This document shows positions 24,441 through 33,242 of a stretch of DNA of 36,023 nt, one piece after another. Positions within the stretch are counted from its first letter, which is position 1. Each line of letters starts with the position of its first letter. The stretch lies in the NCBI GenBank assembly GCA_945916025.1, contig CAMEGD010000002.1, positions 1 through 36,023 of the forward strand, in the 5' to 3' direction. The notes below the pieces were generated by a model, which ran no database searches, was not told the origin of the DNA, and saw only the letters and a program-made list of their open reading frames with translations. The position numbers and the translations under genes are program-made. This DNA comes from an uncultured Clostridia bacterium. Lineage in GTDB: Bacteria > Bacillota > Clostridia > Tissierellales > Peptoniphilaceae.

Positions 24441-24992
24441 ATGAAAAAGAAGTTGTTAGCATTATTATTAGGATTTAGTTTATTATTGGTTGCATGTAAC
24501 AATCAAAGTGACACAGATGCAAATGCAGAGGCAGAAAAAACTGTAAGTGAAAATGAAGTAGTACATGTAAAAATCGGTACATCACCAACACCGCATGGGG
24601 AGATTGTAGAAGCTTTAAAGGATAAGTTTTTGGAAGAAAATATTGAAGTTGAAGTTATTAATTTTGATGATTATGTACAACCAAACTTAGCCTTATCTGA
24701 TGGAGACCTAGACTTAAACTATTTCCAACATCTTCCATATTTAGAAAGTTTTTCTGCAGATCACAACTTAGACTTAGTAGGACTTGGACAAATCCATGTA
24801 GAACCTTTAGCCTTGTACTCAGAAAAATATGAATCAGTTGAAGACATTGAAGATGGAGCAGAGATTTTAATACCAAATGACCCTTCTAATGGGTCTCGTG
24901 TCATAATTATGACAACGGCAAATAGTAACGATAGAATCAGGCTTTCCAGCCCTCTACAAAAAAATAAAAATATGTATTGGTGTGCTTTTTAG
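24441..24992 (+). pseudogene. metQ: metQ 5' fragment, disrupted by element insertion
   Basis: MetQ is the methionine-binding lipoprotein of the transporter. Codons 1-153 are normal: signal peptide with lipobox LVAC (Cys19), then KIGTSPTPHGEIVEA, LNYFQHLPYLE and ILIPNDPSNGSR. The family continues after GSR for about 110 more residues; here sequence identity stops at base 24899 and 30 unrelated codons lead to a stop. The break coincides with a 16-bp palindrome and the start of a Tn1549-like element. The truncated product lacks the second lobe, so it cannot bind methionine. The 3' part of metQ is not in the window and should lie at the far end of the element. Confidence 0.9.
24899..24914. repeat. 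16-bp perfect palindrome at the metQ/element junction
   Basis: TGTCATAATTATGACA reads the same on both strands and lies exactly where metQ homology ends. It may be part of the element end or the integrase core site. Confidence 0.6.
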
Positions 24993-25027
24993 AGTAATTA
25001 TGGCACATGATTGTTCTAAAAAGCACA
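24981..25027. repeat. 13-bp perfect inverted repeat near the element end
   Basis: TGTGCTTTTTAGA (24981-24993) and TCTAAAAAGCACA (25015-25027) are perfect inverted copies with a 21-base loop. They lie 80-130 bases inside the element, before its first gene. They could be integrase or excisionase arm sites, or a hairpin that stops chromosomal transcription entering the element. Confidence 0.65.
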
Positions 25028-25056
25028 TCAGTATGAACTAAAAATAGGAGGGGCAA

Positions 25057-25338
25057 ATGAGATTGATCTTAAAAATAATCCTATTTCCTATATCTTTAAT
25101 ACTGTCAATTTTGAAGTATATTTTACTTTTCGTATTGAATGTGGGAACGTGGATATTAAATATTATTTCTGGATTGATAGCTATAGGGGCAATTGCGTCT
25201 TTTATAAATGGCGAAACAGAATTAGGGATTATTGCAGTTGTTTTAGCACTGTTATTTAGTCCTTATGGATTGCCATATATAGCGAGTAAATTAGTCATAG
25301 AAATAGAAAGTTTGAATCTAAAAATCAAAAGTATTTAA
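25057..25338 (+). CDS. CD1845-type small membrane protein of the element
   Basis: This 93-aa protein is hydrophobic through residues 1-75 with about three predicted helices, followed by a short charged tail. It resembles the small CD1845-family proteins that stand at the left end of Tn1549-like elements (LKYILLFVLNVGTWILNIIS, then LFSPYGLPYIASKLV). Function is unknown. AGGAGGGG precedes the ATG. A strong terminator follows, so it forms its own unit at the element edge. Confidence 0.8.
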   Translation: MRLILKIILFPISLILSILKYILLFVLNVGTWILNIISGLIAIGAIASFINGETELGIIAVVLALLFSPYGLPYIASKLVIEIESLNLKIKSI

Positions 25339-25361
25339 TAACAATTAAATCAGGATGTAAG

Positions 25362-25397
25362 AAGACGATAGAAATTAAAAATCTATCGTCTTTTTTT
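25362..25397 (+). terminator. Intrinsic terminator before repA
   Basis: AGACGATAGA (25363-25372) pairs perfectly with TCTATCGTCT (25382-25391), followed by T7. Confidence 0.9.
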
Positions 25398-25419
25398 GTG
25401 CCTGGGAAGGAGTAGATAG

Positions 25420-26169
25420 ATGAATTTCGATTATTTTTATCATCGTGAAAGCGAAAAATTTAGTTTCTATATTTTACCTAAGCTTTTAATCTACGATGAT
25501 TTATTTAAGGAATTATCTTCAGATGCAAAAGTACTTTATGCATGTTTGTTAGATCGTATGGATTTATCTAGTAAAAATGGATGGCGTGATAGGGATGGCA
25601 GAGTGTTTATTATATTTACGATAGAAGAGATTATGGAATCTCTAAACAAATCAAATAAAACAGCGGTGAAAATTATTAAAGAACTTGATGATATAGGGCT
25701 AATACAAAGAAAAAGACAGGGACTAGGAAAGCCGAATTTAATATATGTTATGGATTTTATGACACCATTTTTACCCGAGTGTAAAAGTTACACTTCAGAA
25801 ATGAAGAATCTACACTCCAGAAGTGTAAAAAGTACATTTCAAGAAGTGAAGAAAGTACAAGGAACTAATACTAATAATAACAAGACTGATATTACTAAGA
25901 CTGATTTGAACAATGGTAAAAAAGCCTTTGGCACTTTCAATAATGTTTATTTATCAGCTGAAGAATTAAAAAGGTTAAACGAAACTATAGGTTTACGATT
26001 AGAAAACTATATTGAACGCTTATCGACTTACCTAAAAAGTACAGGAGGTCATTACAATGACCATCACGCAACAATCTTATCTTGGTTTCATAAAGATCAA
26101 GGTAGTAAAAACAATGTAGGGAATAACATTCCAACCAATGATGATTACAGCAAAGGAGACTATTTATGA
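25420..26169 (+). CDS. repA: Replication initiator protein A (RepA_N type)
   Basis: The 249-aa protein starts with the RepA_N domain (residues 1-110): FYILPKLLIYDDLFKELSSD, then KVLYACLLDRM, a winged-helix DNA-binding fold used by theta-replicating plasmids and by Tn1549-like elements. The C-terminal part (about 180-249) has the conserved helical segment with YIERLSTYLKSTG and HHATILSWF. In integrated elements it is thought to support replication of the excised circle. GGAAGGAG precedes the ATG. It overlaps the DnaC-like gene by 4 bases, forming the replication module with it. Confidence 0.9.
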   Translation: MNFDYFYHRESEKFSFYILPKLLIYDDLFKELSSDAKVLYACLLDRMDLSSKNGWRDRDGRVFIIFTIEEIMESLNKSNKTAVKIIKELDDIGLIQRKRQGLGKPNLIYVMDFMTPFLPECKSYTSEMKNLHSRSVKSTFQEVKKVQGTNTNNNKTDITKTDLNNGKKAFGTFNNVYLSAEELKRLNETIGLRLENYIERLSTYLKSTGGHYNDHHATILSWFHKDQGSKNNVGNNIPTNDDYSKGDYL

Positions 26170-27008
26170 TTAAAAGAATTTTACTAGGTGAAATTGAATA
26201 TCCATTTAATGAGGAAAAGGAAGAGTATGTAGATGGACATGTTTACTGTAAAGAATGTGGGGAGCAACTCGATAATAATCAGATAGAACTTTTTGGAGAT
26301 AGATATGTTTTTAGAAAAAAGTGCTTATGTGAAAGAAAAAGAGAAGAAGAATATGAAAGACACCAAAGGCAAGTTCGTATAGGAATGTTAAAAGAATCCT
26401 GCTTTAAGTCTCCAATGCAAGGAACATATAAATTTGAGAATTTTAAGGGAGATAAAACAAATGCTTACACCGTTGCTCTAAACTATGCCAAAAACTTTAA
26501 AGAGATGAGGAATGACAATATCGGACTATGCTTCTTTGGGCCAGTAGGTAGTGGAAAATCTTTTTTAGCCTCGTGTATTGCAAATTACTTGATGGAAGAA
26601 GAGATGATGACGGTGAAGATGAGAAACTTTGCTGAGATTATTAATGAACTACAAACGGGTGGTTTCAGCCTAGATAAAAACAAATACATTGACTCCTTTA
26701 CGAATGTGCCACTTTTAATTCTAGATGACTTAGGTATTGAAAGAGATACAGCTTATGCAAAAGAGCAAGTTTATAACGTAATAAATAGTAGGTATCTAAA
26801 GCAAAAGCCAACAATCATTACAACGAATCTACCTTGGGAGCGGATAAGCGAAACAAAAGAAAGTCTAGAATATCAAAGGATTTATTCAAGAATTGTAGAA
26901 ATGTGTATCCCAGTTCAAGTAAATGCAGAAGATTATAGAAAAACAATAAACAAATCAAAGTTAGAACGATATAAAGAACAGCTTACGAAAAGAGGTGATG
27001 AAAGTTGA
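26166..27008 (+). CDS. DnaC/IstB-like ATP-binding protein, helicase loader
   Basis: This 280-aa AAA+ protein carries Walker A GPVGSGKS (125-132), Walker B LLILDDLG (183-190) and a sensor-type TTNLPWE, as in DnaC-family helicase loaders. An N-terminal cysteine cluster (Cys28, Cys31, Cys53, Cys55) suggests a zinc-binding module. Coupled to repA by ATGA overlap and to pcfB by a 4-base overlap. It probably loads the host replicative helicase at the element's origin. Length and layout match Tn1549-like homologues. Confidence 0.9.
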   Translation: MIKRILLGEIEYPFNEEKEEYVDGHVYCKECGEQLDNNQIELFGDRYVFRKKCLCERKREEEYERHQRQVRIGMLKESCFKSPMQGTYKFENFKGDKTNAYTVALNYAKNFKEMRNDNIGLCFFGPVGSGKSFLASCIANYLMEEEMMTVKMRNFAEIINELQTGGFSLDKNKYIDSFTNVPLLILDDLGIERDTAYAKEQVYNVINSRYLKQKPTIITTNLPWERISETKESLEYQRIYSRIVEMCIPVQVNAEDYRKTINKSKLERYKEQLTKRGDES

Positions 27009-27490
27009 TTAATGAGGATATATCAAACAAAACAGTTAGTATGCAAGTTCGAGCAAGTGAAAAAATGATGGATCAGCTTCTAAAAACTCTTAAAAAAATG
27101 CAAGAAGAATCTAAAAAACATGGGGGTCTTGAAAAGTACCTTAAGCAAGAAGGTAATGAAGTAAAACTAAAAGATATGGTAAAAAGAAGTCAACTTGAAG
27201 AAATCCCTGTTAAAGAAGCTGAGCTTAAAGAGCTAAAGAAGGAATTGAATAAATACGGAGTTAAGTTTTCTGTTATGAGAGATAAAGAGAGTGGAAACTA
27301 TAACGTGTTCTTTCAAGCAAAGGATACTAAGGTTATGGATCTAGCTTTTAATAAGGCGTTACAAAAAGCAGAACAGAAGCATGACAAGAAAGAATCTGTT
27401 CACAAACAAATTAATGAATTCAAAGAAAAAATTAAAGAGACTATCACCAATGACCAAGTTAAAAATAAACACAAGGAGCAAAGCCTATGA
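27005..27490 (+). CDS. PcfB family protein (DUF3801)
   Basis: This 161-aa soluble, lysine-rich protein has the PcfB/DUF3801 layout: VSMQVRASEKMMDQLLKTL near the start and YGVKFSVMRDKESGNYNVFF in the middle, where an AVMKD/SVMRD-type segment is conserved. In pCF10, PcfB/PcfF act with the coupling protein PcfC at the relaxosome; by analogy this protein helps VirD4. The start is TTG, supported by AGAGGTGA 6 bases upstream and overlap with the ATPase stop. The C-terminus is highly charged. Confidence 0.85.
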   Translation: MINEDISNKTVSMQVRASEKMMDQLLKTLKKMQEESKKHGGLEKYLKQEGNEVKLKDMVKRSQLEEIPVKEAELKELKKELNKYGVKFSVMRDKESGNYNVFFQAKDTKVMDLAFNKALQKAEQKHDKKESVHKQINEFKEKIKETITNDQVKNKHKEQSL

Positions 27491-28215
27491 GTAGTATCAT
27501 GCAATATAATAATAAAGAATTTGGAGAACTCACTGTTATTGAAAAAGACGGTGAGTTTTTCTTTATAGGAAAAGAAGTAGCAGAGAAGCTAGGATATTCA
27601 AATACAAGAGATGCTTTAAGTCGTCATGTTGATGAATCAGATAAGGGCGTCGGGAAACACGACACCCTTGGAGGCAAACAATCTTTTATCGTTATAAATG
27701 AGTCTGGACTTTACTCCCTAATTCTATCTTCCAAACTTCCTTCAGCTTTAAGATTTAAACATTGGGTGACAAAAGAGGTTCTTCCAAGTATTAGAAAAAA
27801 TGGAGGATATATCTCAAATCAAGAAAACTTGTCAAACGAGGAAATTCTAGCAAAAGCAATGTTGGTTGCAAACAATGTAATAAAGGAAAAAGCGGACAGG
27901 ATAAAAGAGCTTGAGCCTAAAGCCAATTACTACGATCAACTAGTAGATAAGAATCTACTTACTAACTTTAGGGATACTGCTAAACAACTAAATATACCAC
28001 AAAAGGCATTTATTGATTTTCTACTAGAGAATGATTTTCTATATCGAGATAAACATCAGAAGCTACTACCTTATTCTAGAAAAAATAACGGCTACTTTGA
28101 AGTCAAGGAATGGGTTAGTTTAGATGGTCATTTGGTTGGTATTCAAACAATGGTGACTCCTAAAGGAAGAAACTACTTCCTAGTCTTGTTAGGAGGTGGT
28201 TTAAGTCGTGATTGA
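27487..28215 (+). CDS. Phage-type antirepressor (Bro-N + KilAC domains)
   Basis: Residues 8-105 form a Bro-N domain (FIGKEVAEKLGYSNTRDALS, then HVDESDKG and LRFKHWVTKEVLPSIRKNGGY). Residues 125-240 form a KilAC/ANT domain (FRDTAKQLNIPQKAFIDFLL, then FLYRDKHQKLLPY). Phage antirepressors of this build inactivate repressors or bind DNA. Such a gene between pcfB and virD4 is seen in several Tn1549-like elements, where its role is not established. It overlaps both neighbours by 4 and 8 bases, so it is part of the transfer operon. Confidence 0.88.
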   Translation: MSSIMQYNNKEFGELTVIEKDGEFFFIGKEVAEKLGYSNTRDALSRHVDESDKGVGKHDTLGGKQSFIVINESGLYSLILSSKLPSALRFKHWVTKEVLPSIRKNGGYISNQENLSNEEILAKAMLVANNVIKEKADRIKELEPKANYYDQLVDKNLLTNFRDTAKQLNIPQKAFIDFLLENDFLYRDKHQKLLPYSRKNNGYFEVKEWVSLDGHLVGIQTMVTPKGRNYFLVLLGGGLSRD

Positions 28216-30409
28216 TAAAATATTTAAGGATATTAAAGGACTAATCAAAATAGATAGTCCAAAAGACTTTCTCATTAATTGGATGCCTTATATCCTTATC
28301 TTCTACATTGGGAATATTTTTTCCAAACATGTTGCTTCCTATGTTGGAGGGGATGTTATAGATAGGATATTAATAGCTATCCTCGAAGTTAATACTATGA
28401 GTCTTCTTCCAATTTTTAAGACTAATGACTTAATAGTAGGGTTAGTCTTGTCAGGCCTTGTAAAGTTAATTGTTTATTCTAAAGGGAAAAACGCTAAGAA
28501 GTTTAGGCAAGGTGAAGAATATGGTTCAGCAAGATGGGGAACTAAAAAAGATATTGAACCTTACATTGATGAAAAGTTTGAGAACAATGTTCTTCTGACA
28601 CAAACTGAAAGACTTACCATGGACTCAAGACCGAGCAATCCCAAATATGCAAGAAATAAAAATGTTATGGTCATTGGTGGTTCAGGCTCAGGTAAAACGA
28701 GATTCTATGTAAAACCTAACCTCATGCAAATGCACTCATCCTATATTGTCTATGTAGGAACTCAAACTATTCAACCAGGAATTGAAGATATGCTCAGAGA
28801 AAAAAACGATGGCGGGAAGCCTGTAAGATGGGCTAGCTTACAGAGATCAGGATCTAACAGCAGAAGATTTGAAGGTCCTACGATGTTCTATCCAATATTT
28901 TTTAATAAAGATGACAAATCTTTTCATTCTACTGGAGAATCTTTACCGTTGAATCTAGATAGAAATACTGTGATAGCTCCAGAAGGAACTATAGCGGTGT
29001 TTCCACTTGGTCGTAATAATGATGAAAGAAATTGGCAGTTATCACAGAAAACGTTCAATGAAAGGTTATCTAGAGGGTTCGTCAAGTTTGGAAAATGGAA
29101 TGAGGCTAAAAACTCAAGAAGCATCAGTTATTTGTCTACTGGCGTTATAAATAGAATAGCTAGTGGTGAGTTAAAAATCTTGGGCTATGAACAGGATGGC
29201 GCAGCAATTATTGAAAATGTAAGCACTATTAGACCTGTATCAACATGGAATAAGCCAACTCATAGTGCTAGTGAATATGGTTCCAGTCTCTTAAATCATA
29301 TCATGCCAGATAGAAAATTTCCTTTTCCTAAGTCATTATACGCTGTTGCTGACACATTGAAATTTTTTGTTTCCAATAAAAAAGATGCATTAATCCTTGA
29401 TTTTTTTGCGGGCTCTGGGACAACGGCTCATGCAGTTAATTTATTGAACAAAGAAGATGGTGGCAAGAGACAATCAATTATGGTAACAAATAATGAAGTT
29501 TCAGTTGATGAATCTAAATCACTAAAGAAAAAAGGATTTAATCCAGGTGATATAGAGTGGGAGGATTTAGGCATAGCTCATCATATAACTTGGCCAAGAA
29601 TTAAATGTTCAATTCTTGGCATTGATACTGTCGGCTCACCCTTAACTGATACCTATAAAATAACAAGAAAAAAACAAGTTCTGGTTCCACGTAAAATTAA
29701 GAAGATTGATTATGTAACCCCAGAGACACTAGATACTGTCACTAAGCGAAAAAACTTTGTGTCAAATCTTAATTCTAAATACTCAGACTTGGCTCAAAGT
29801 CTTGTGAAAAAAGATGAACCTTTTATTGTTTCTGACGAACATTCAACAACTATTATATTTGATATCGAATATTTAGAAGAATGGTTGAATGAGATAGAGG
29901 GAAAAGACCATATTCAAAACTTTTTAATCATTACAAATAACAATAAAGAATTTAATAATATTAAGGATAAAGTTGCTGATTTAATGGGCGAGAATCAAAG
30001 TATTATAGAAGAAGAATTACCAATGTCAAAAGGTTTCGATACTAATGCGATTTTCTTTAAGTTGGGGTTTCTTGACAAAAATAGCGTTGCAATCGGAAAA
30101 CAACTTAGTGAGTTATTACCATTACTATGGATGAAAGCTGGTTCAGTAGGGGAATGTCCTTCTATAGGAGAGAATGAAAATGTAGATGCTTTAATTTATC
30201 CTAAAAATAAATTCGGAATTCTGATTAAAGAAAATAGATTTGCGGATTTCAAAAATGAGTTAGATGAGTATCCTGAAATCAATACAGTATTTATAGTTAC
30301 TGATTCAGACGAAGGCTATGTTGAAATGTCTTCATTATTGGAGGTTAAACAAACATTTCAACTTTACAAAGACTATTTAGATAATTTTAGGATAAATATT
30401 AGGAGGTAA
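28208..30409 (+). CDS. In-frame fusion: VirD4 coupling-protein N-terminus + adenine DNA methyltransferase C-terminus
   Basis: The 733-aa frame joins two unrelated proteins at about residue 181 (base 28750). Residues 1-181 are a TraG/VirD4 coupling protein: two membrane helices (about 25-45 and 72-90), EYGSARWGTKKD and Walker A GGSGSGKTRF, ending in QMHSSYIV; the rest, including Walker B, is missing. Residues 182-733 are the C-terminal part of a beta-class N6-adenine methyltransferase of the type III Mod kind: REKNDGGKPVRWASL, SAM-binding motif I DFFAGSGTT, then MVTNNEV, ITWPRIK and LDNFRINIRR at the end. The catalytic DPPY motif, N-terminal in this class, is lost. Neither activity is expected. 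RBS of virD4 is intact. Confidence 0.85.
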   Translation: MIDKIFKDIKGLIKIDSPKDFLINWMPYILIFYIGNIFSKHVASYVGGDVIDRILIAILEVNTMSLLPIFKTNDLIVGLVLSGLVKLIVYSKGKNAKKFRQGEEYGSARWGTKKDIEPYIDEKFENNVLLTQTERLTMDSRPSNPKYARNKNVMVIGGSGSGKTRFYVKPNLMQMHSSYIVYVGTQTIQPGIEDMLREKNDGGKPVRWASLQRSGSNSRRFEGPTMFYPIFFNKDDKSFHSTGESLPLNLDRNTVIAPEGTIAVFPLGRNNDERNWQLSQKTFNERLSRGFVKFGKWNEAKNSRSISYLSTGVINRIASGELKILGYEQDGAAIIENVSTIRPVSTWNKPTHSASEYGSSLLNHIMPDRKFPFPKSLYAVADTLKFFVSNKKDALILDFFAGSGTTAHAVNLLNKEDGGKRQSIMVTNNEVSVDESKSLKKKGFNPGDIEWEDLGIAHHITWPRIKCSILGIDTVGSPLTDTYKITRKKQVLVPRKIKKIDYVTPETLDTVTKRKNFVSNLNSKYSDLAQSLVKKDEPFIVSDEHSTTIIFDIEYLEEWLNEIEGKDHIQNFLIITNNNKEFNNIKDKVADLMGENQSIIEEELPMSKGFDTNAIFFKLGFLDKNSVAIGKQLSELLPLLWMKAGSVGECPSIGENENVDALIYPKNKFGILIKENRFADFKNELDEYPEINTVFIVTDSDEGYVEMSSLLEVKQTFQLYKDYLDNFRINIRR

Positions 30410-30412
30410 ATA

Positions 30413-33211
30413 ATGAAATTAGAACTTTTTCCATTTCAGGATACAGCATTGAATAATTTGCGAAAGAAAACAGCGGAGGCAATGTATTTTTTTGAACGTA
30501 CAAACTCATCACAAATAATATCATTTACAGCACCTACGGGTGCTGGTAAAACAATAATCATTACAGCTTTAATTGAAAAGATATTTTTTGGAGATGCTGA
30601 TTATCCTGAACAACCAGAAGCAATCTTTGTTTGGCTTTCGGATTCTCCTGAGTTAAATGAACAATCTAAACAAAAAATTGAAACAAAGTCTGACAAAATA
30701 AAACTCAATCAATGTATAACGATTGAAAATGAAAGCTTCGATCAAGAATTCTTAAGTGATGGACATATATACTTTTTGAATACTCAAAAGTTATCATCTT
30801 CTAGTAACTTAACAAAATATGGAAATAATAGGGAATATACTATATGGGATACTATTCGAAATACAGCGGAGTCTAAGTCCGATAGGCTTTATTTTATAAT
30901 AGATGAAGCCCATAGAGGAGCAAAAAGCAGAGATAGAGCTGAGGCGACCTCTATTATGCAGAAATTTATTAAAGGTAGCGTAGTAGATAGTATAAAATCT
31001 ATGCCTTTAGTTATAGGAATGTCAGCAACTAGTGAAAGGTTTAATACTTTAATTGCAGGAACAAGCTCATCGATTCATAACGTAGTAGTGCCAATCGAGG
31101 ATGTTAGAGCGTCCGGCTTATTAAAGGAAAAAATAATTATTACCTATCCAGATGAATCTGATGCTAATAAGGACATGGCGGTTCTACAGGCTGCAACAGA
31201 TGAGTGGAAAAGGAAATGGGATCATTGGTATCAGTATTGCACAGAACAACACTATTCACATGTAAATCCTGTATTTGTGATTCAAGTCAAGAACAGAAAG
31301 GGAGATAGAATATCAGAGACATCTCTTGATGAGAGTTTACTGCAAATTGAAAAAAGACTAGATTATAAGTTTAAATTTGGCGAAGTTGTTCATTCTTTTG
31401 GAGATATAAATGGAAGTTTGCAAGTAAATGGTTTAAAAGTGCCATACATTGAACCCTCAAGAATAAACGACAATCGCAATATAAGAATAGTGTTTTTTAA
31501 AGAAAGCCTATCCACAGGATGGGATTGTCCTAGAGCAGAAACAATGATGTCATTTAGAAGTGCAAATGATTCCACTTATATAGCTCAGTTATTAGGTAGA
31601 ATGGTCAGAACTCCTAAGCAAATGCGTATTCAAGTAGATGAAACATTAAATGATGTTTATTTATTTTTGCCACATTTTAATCAGAATAATGTTGATAAAG
31701 TAGTCGAAGCATTTCAATCTTCTGAAGGTGATTCTGTTCCAGCAGAAGTTGAAGGTCAAAAGATTGGAGTACTTAGCTATGAGACTTGGACAGTTAAACC
31801 GGTAAATAAAGCTAATAGAAAACCTAAAAACATATCAGGTCAATTGCAATTCGAACCTGAATCTTCTAACGAAAAGAAAGATCCAACAAATCAACCAGAT
31901 GACATTGTTTTATTGCCACTTTGTGAAAAAGATGAAGTAAACAATCTTCCTGATTTAAGACCAACTCCTGAAGAGATTCATGAGCAAAGGAATAATTCAG
32001 ATGAGGGCCAGGAAGCAGAACCAGATAATGATGTTTTTGATGTCGACACTGACGTAATTGATAGGGAAGAAATTACAAAATTTATTAATGAAAGTGGTTT
32101 GCTAACCTATCAAGTTAGAAAAGTTCAAATTACGAACTATTTAGCATCATTATTTAAGTTATCTAGGCTACTCTTACAATCTAATTTAGATCTTAGCGAA
32201 AACGAAAGAATAGTAGAAGAAATTGTTGAAATAATATGTGCGTATATACAGAAACTCAAGAAAAATAATGATTATAGTAAATTAAAAAAAGAACTACTCG
32301 AATTTAGATTAAATAAAAAAGTTTTGGATGTATTTGGAGAAGAAATAGAAGATGAAGGCTTAGGTGGACTATTTTCAAGCTCTAACATTGATGTTGAGCG
32401 TCAATTTAGACAAGCTGAAGCTAAATTAAATAACGAAGGAATTGGTCAAAGATATGGTCAGAAATATTTTGAAATTAATGATCCTGACGAGTACAAAATA
32501 CATGTGATCTTATTTGCATTTGACAAGAACAATATTGATTATTTACATGAGTATGCAAAAGAAAAGTTTCACGAATTGAATGATAAGTTCAGAAGATATA
32601 TTCCTACTCTTCCAGAAGTTTTTCAAAATCAATATGAAAAAATTTCTTCTAACTCAGATAAAGTAAGCCAACATAATTTTAGATTACCTGCAACAATAAG
32701 TGTAGAATCTAAACCAGATTATAAATCATATGAAGATCATCTATTAGTTAATCAGAGCACGGGTGTAGCTCATGTAAATTTAAATGATTGGGAGGAACAA
32801 GTTTTAGAAGAAGAGAGAAAAAGGGATGATTTTGTGTGTTGGTTGAGGAATCCGTCGAGAAAACCTTGGGCCTTGCAGATTCCATATGAAATAGATAATG
32901 AGACAAAACCAATGTACCCTGATCTTATTATTATTAGAAAAGATCCTGTTTTAAAGTATGTTGTTGACATTATAGAACCACATGGACAACATCTCGCAGA
33001 TAATGTTGGAAAAGCAAAAGGATTAGCAGAATATGCCAGACAAAATCCTGGTTTGGGAAGAATTGAGCTTGTACGCATTGTCGATAGTCCTAGTAAAAGA
33101 ACAATATTTCTTCGCTTAGACATGGCTAAAACTAAAATAAGAGATAAGGTGTCTAAGATTAATACTTATGAAGAATTAGAAAACCTATTTAGAAATTATG
33201 GAAACAAATAA
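30413..33211 (+). CDS. DEAD/DEAH helicase, type III Res-like restriction subunit
   Basis: The 932-aa protein is a superfamily 2 helicase: Walker A APTGAGKT (40-47), DEAH box (164-167), motif III SAT (204-206) and motif VI QLLGRMVRTP (about 393). The last part has PD (836-837) and DIIEPHG (852-858), spaced like a PD-(D/E)xK nuclease core, but the usual Lys is replaced, so nuclease activity is uncertain. It starts 3 bases after the methyltransferase stop with AGGAGG, the normal mod-res order. The gene seems full length and undamaged. Type III Res needs Mod to act on DNA; with Mod truncated the protein should be inactive unless a second Mod is present. Confidence 0.85.
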   Translation: MKLELFPFQDTALNNLRKKTAEAMYFFERTNSSQIISFTAPTGAGKTIIITALIEKIFFGDADYPEQPEAIFVWLSDSPELNEQSKQKIETKSDKIKLNQCITIENESFDQEFLSDGHIYFLNTQKLSSSSNLTKYGNNREYTIWDTIRNTAESKSDRLYFIIDEAHRGAKSRDRAEATSIMQKFIKGSVVDSIKSMPLVIGMSATSERFNTLIAGTSSSIHNVVVPIEDVRASGLLKEKIIITYPDESDANKDMAVLQAATDEWKRKWDHWYQYCTEQHYSHVNPVFVIQVKNRKGDRISETSLDESLLQIEKRLDYKFKFGEVVHSFGDINGSLQVNGLKVPYIEPSRINDNRNIRIVFFKESLSTGWDCPRAETMMSFRSANDSTYIAQLLGRMVRTPKQMRIQVDETLNDVYLFLPHFNQNNVDKVVEAFQSSEGDSVPAEVEGQKIGVLSYETWTVKPVNKANRKPKNISGQLQFEPESSNEKKDPTNQPDDIVLLPLCEKDEVNNLPDLRPTPEEIHEQRNNSDEGQEAEPDNDVFDVDTDVIDREEITKFINESGLLTYQVRKVQITNYLASLFKLSRLLLQSNLDLSENERIVEEIVEIICAYIQKLKKNNDYSKLKKELLEFRLNKKVLDVFGEEIEDEGLGGLFSSSNIDVERQFRQAEAKLNNEGIGQRYGQKYFEINDPDEYKIHVILFAFDKNNIDYLHEYAKEKFHELNDKFRRYIPTLPEVFQNQYEKISSNSDKVSQHNFRLPATISVESKPDYKSYEDHLLVNQSTGVAHVNLNDWEEQVLEEERKRDDFVCWLRNPSRKPWALQIPYEIDNETKPMYPDLIIIRKDPVLKYVVDIIEPHGQHLADNVGKAKGLAEYARQNPGLGRIELVRIVDSPSKRTIFLRLDMAKTKIRDKVSKINTYEELENLFRNYGNK

Positions 33212-33242
33212 GGAAGTAGTTTTCATCTCTCCACTTCCTTAT
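33208..33242. repeat. Hairpin between converging helicase and relaxase genes
   Basis: ATAAGGAAGT (33208-33217) pairs with ACTTCCTTAT (33233-33242). It spans the helicase stop and the relaxase end. No T run follows on either strand, so it may be only a weak terminator. Confidence 0.5.

Noticed and set aside
28208..33211. BREX or DISARM defence system
   Set aside because: No PglZ, BrxC, DUF1998 or PLD proteins are present; mod plus helicase alone fits a type III-like pair, and mod is truncated.
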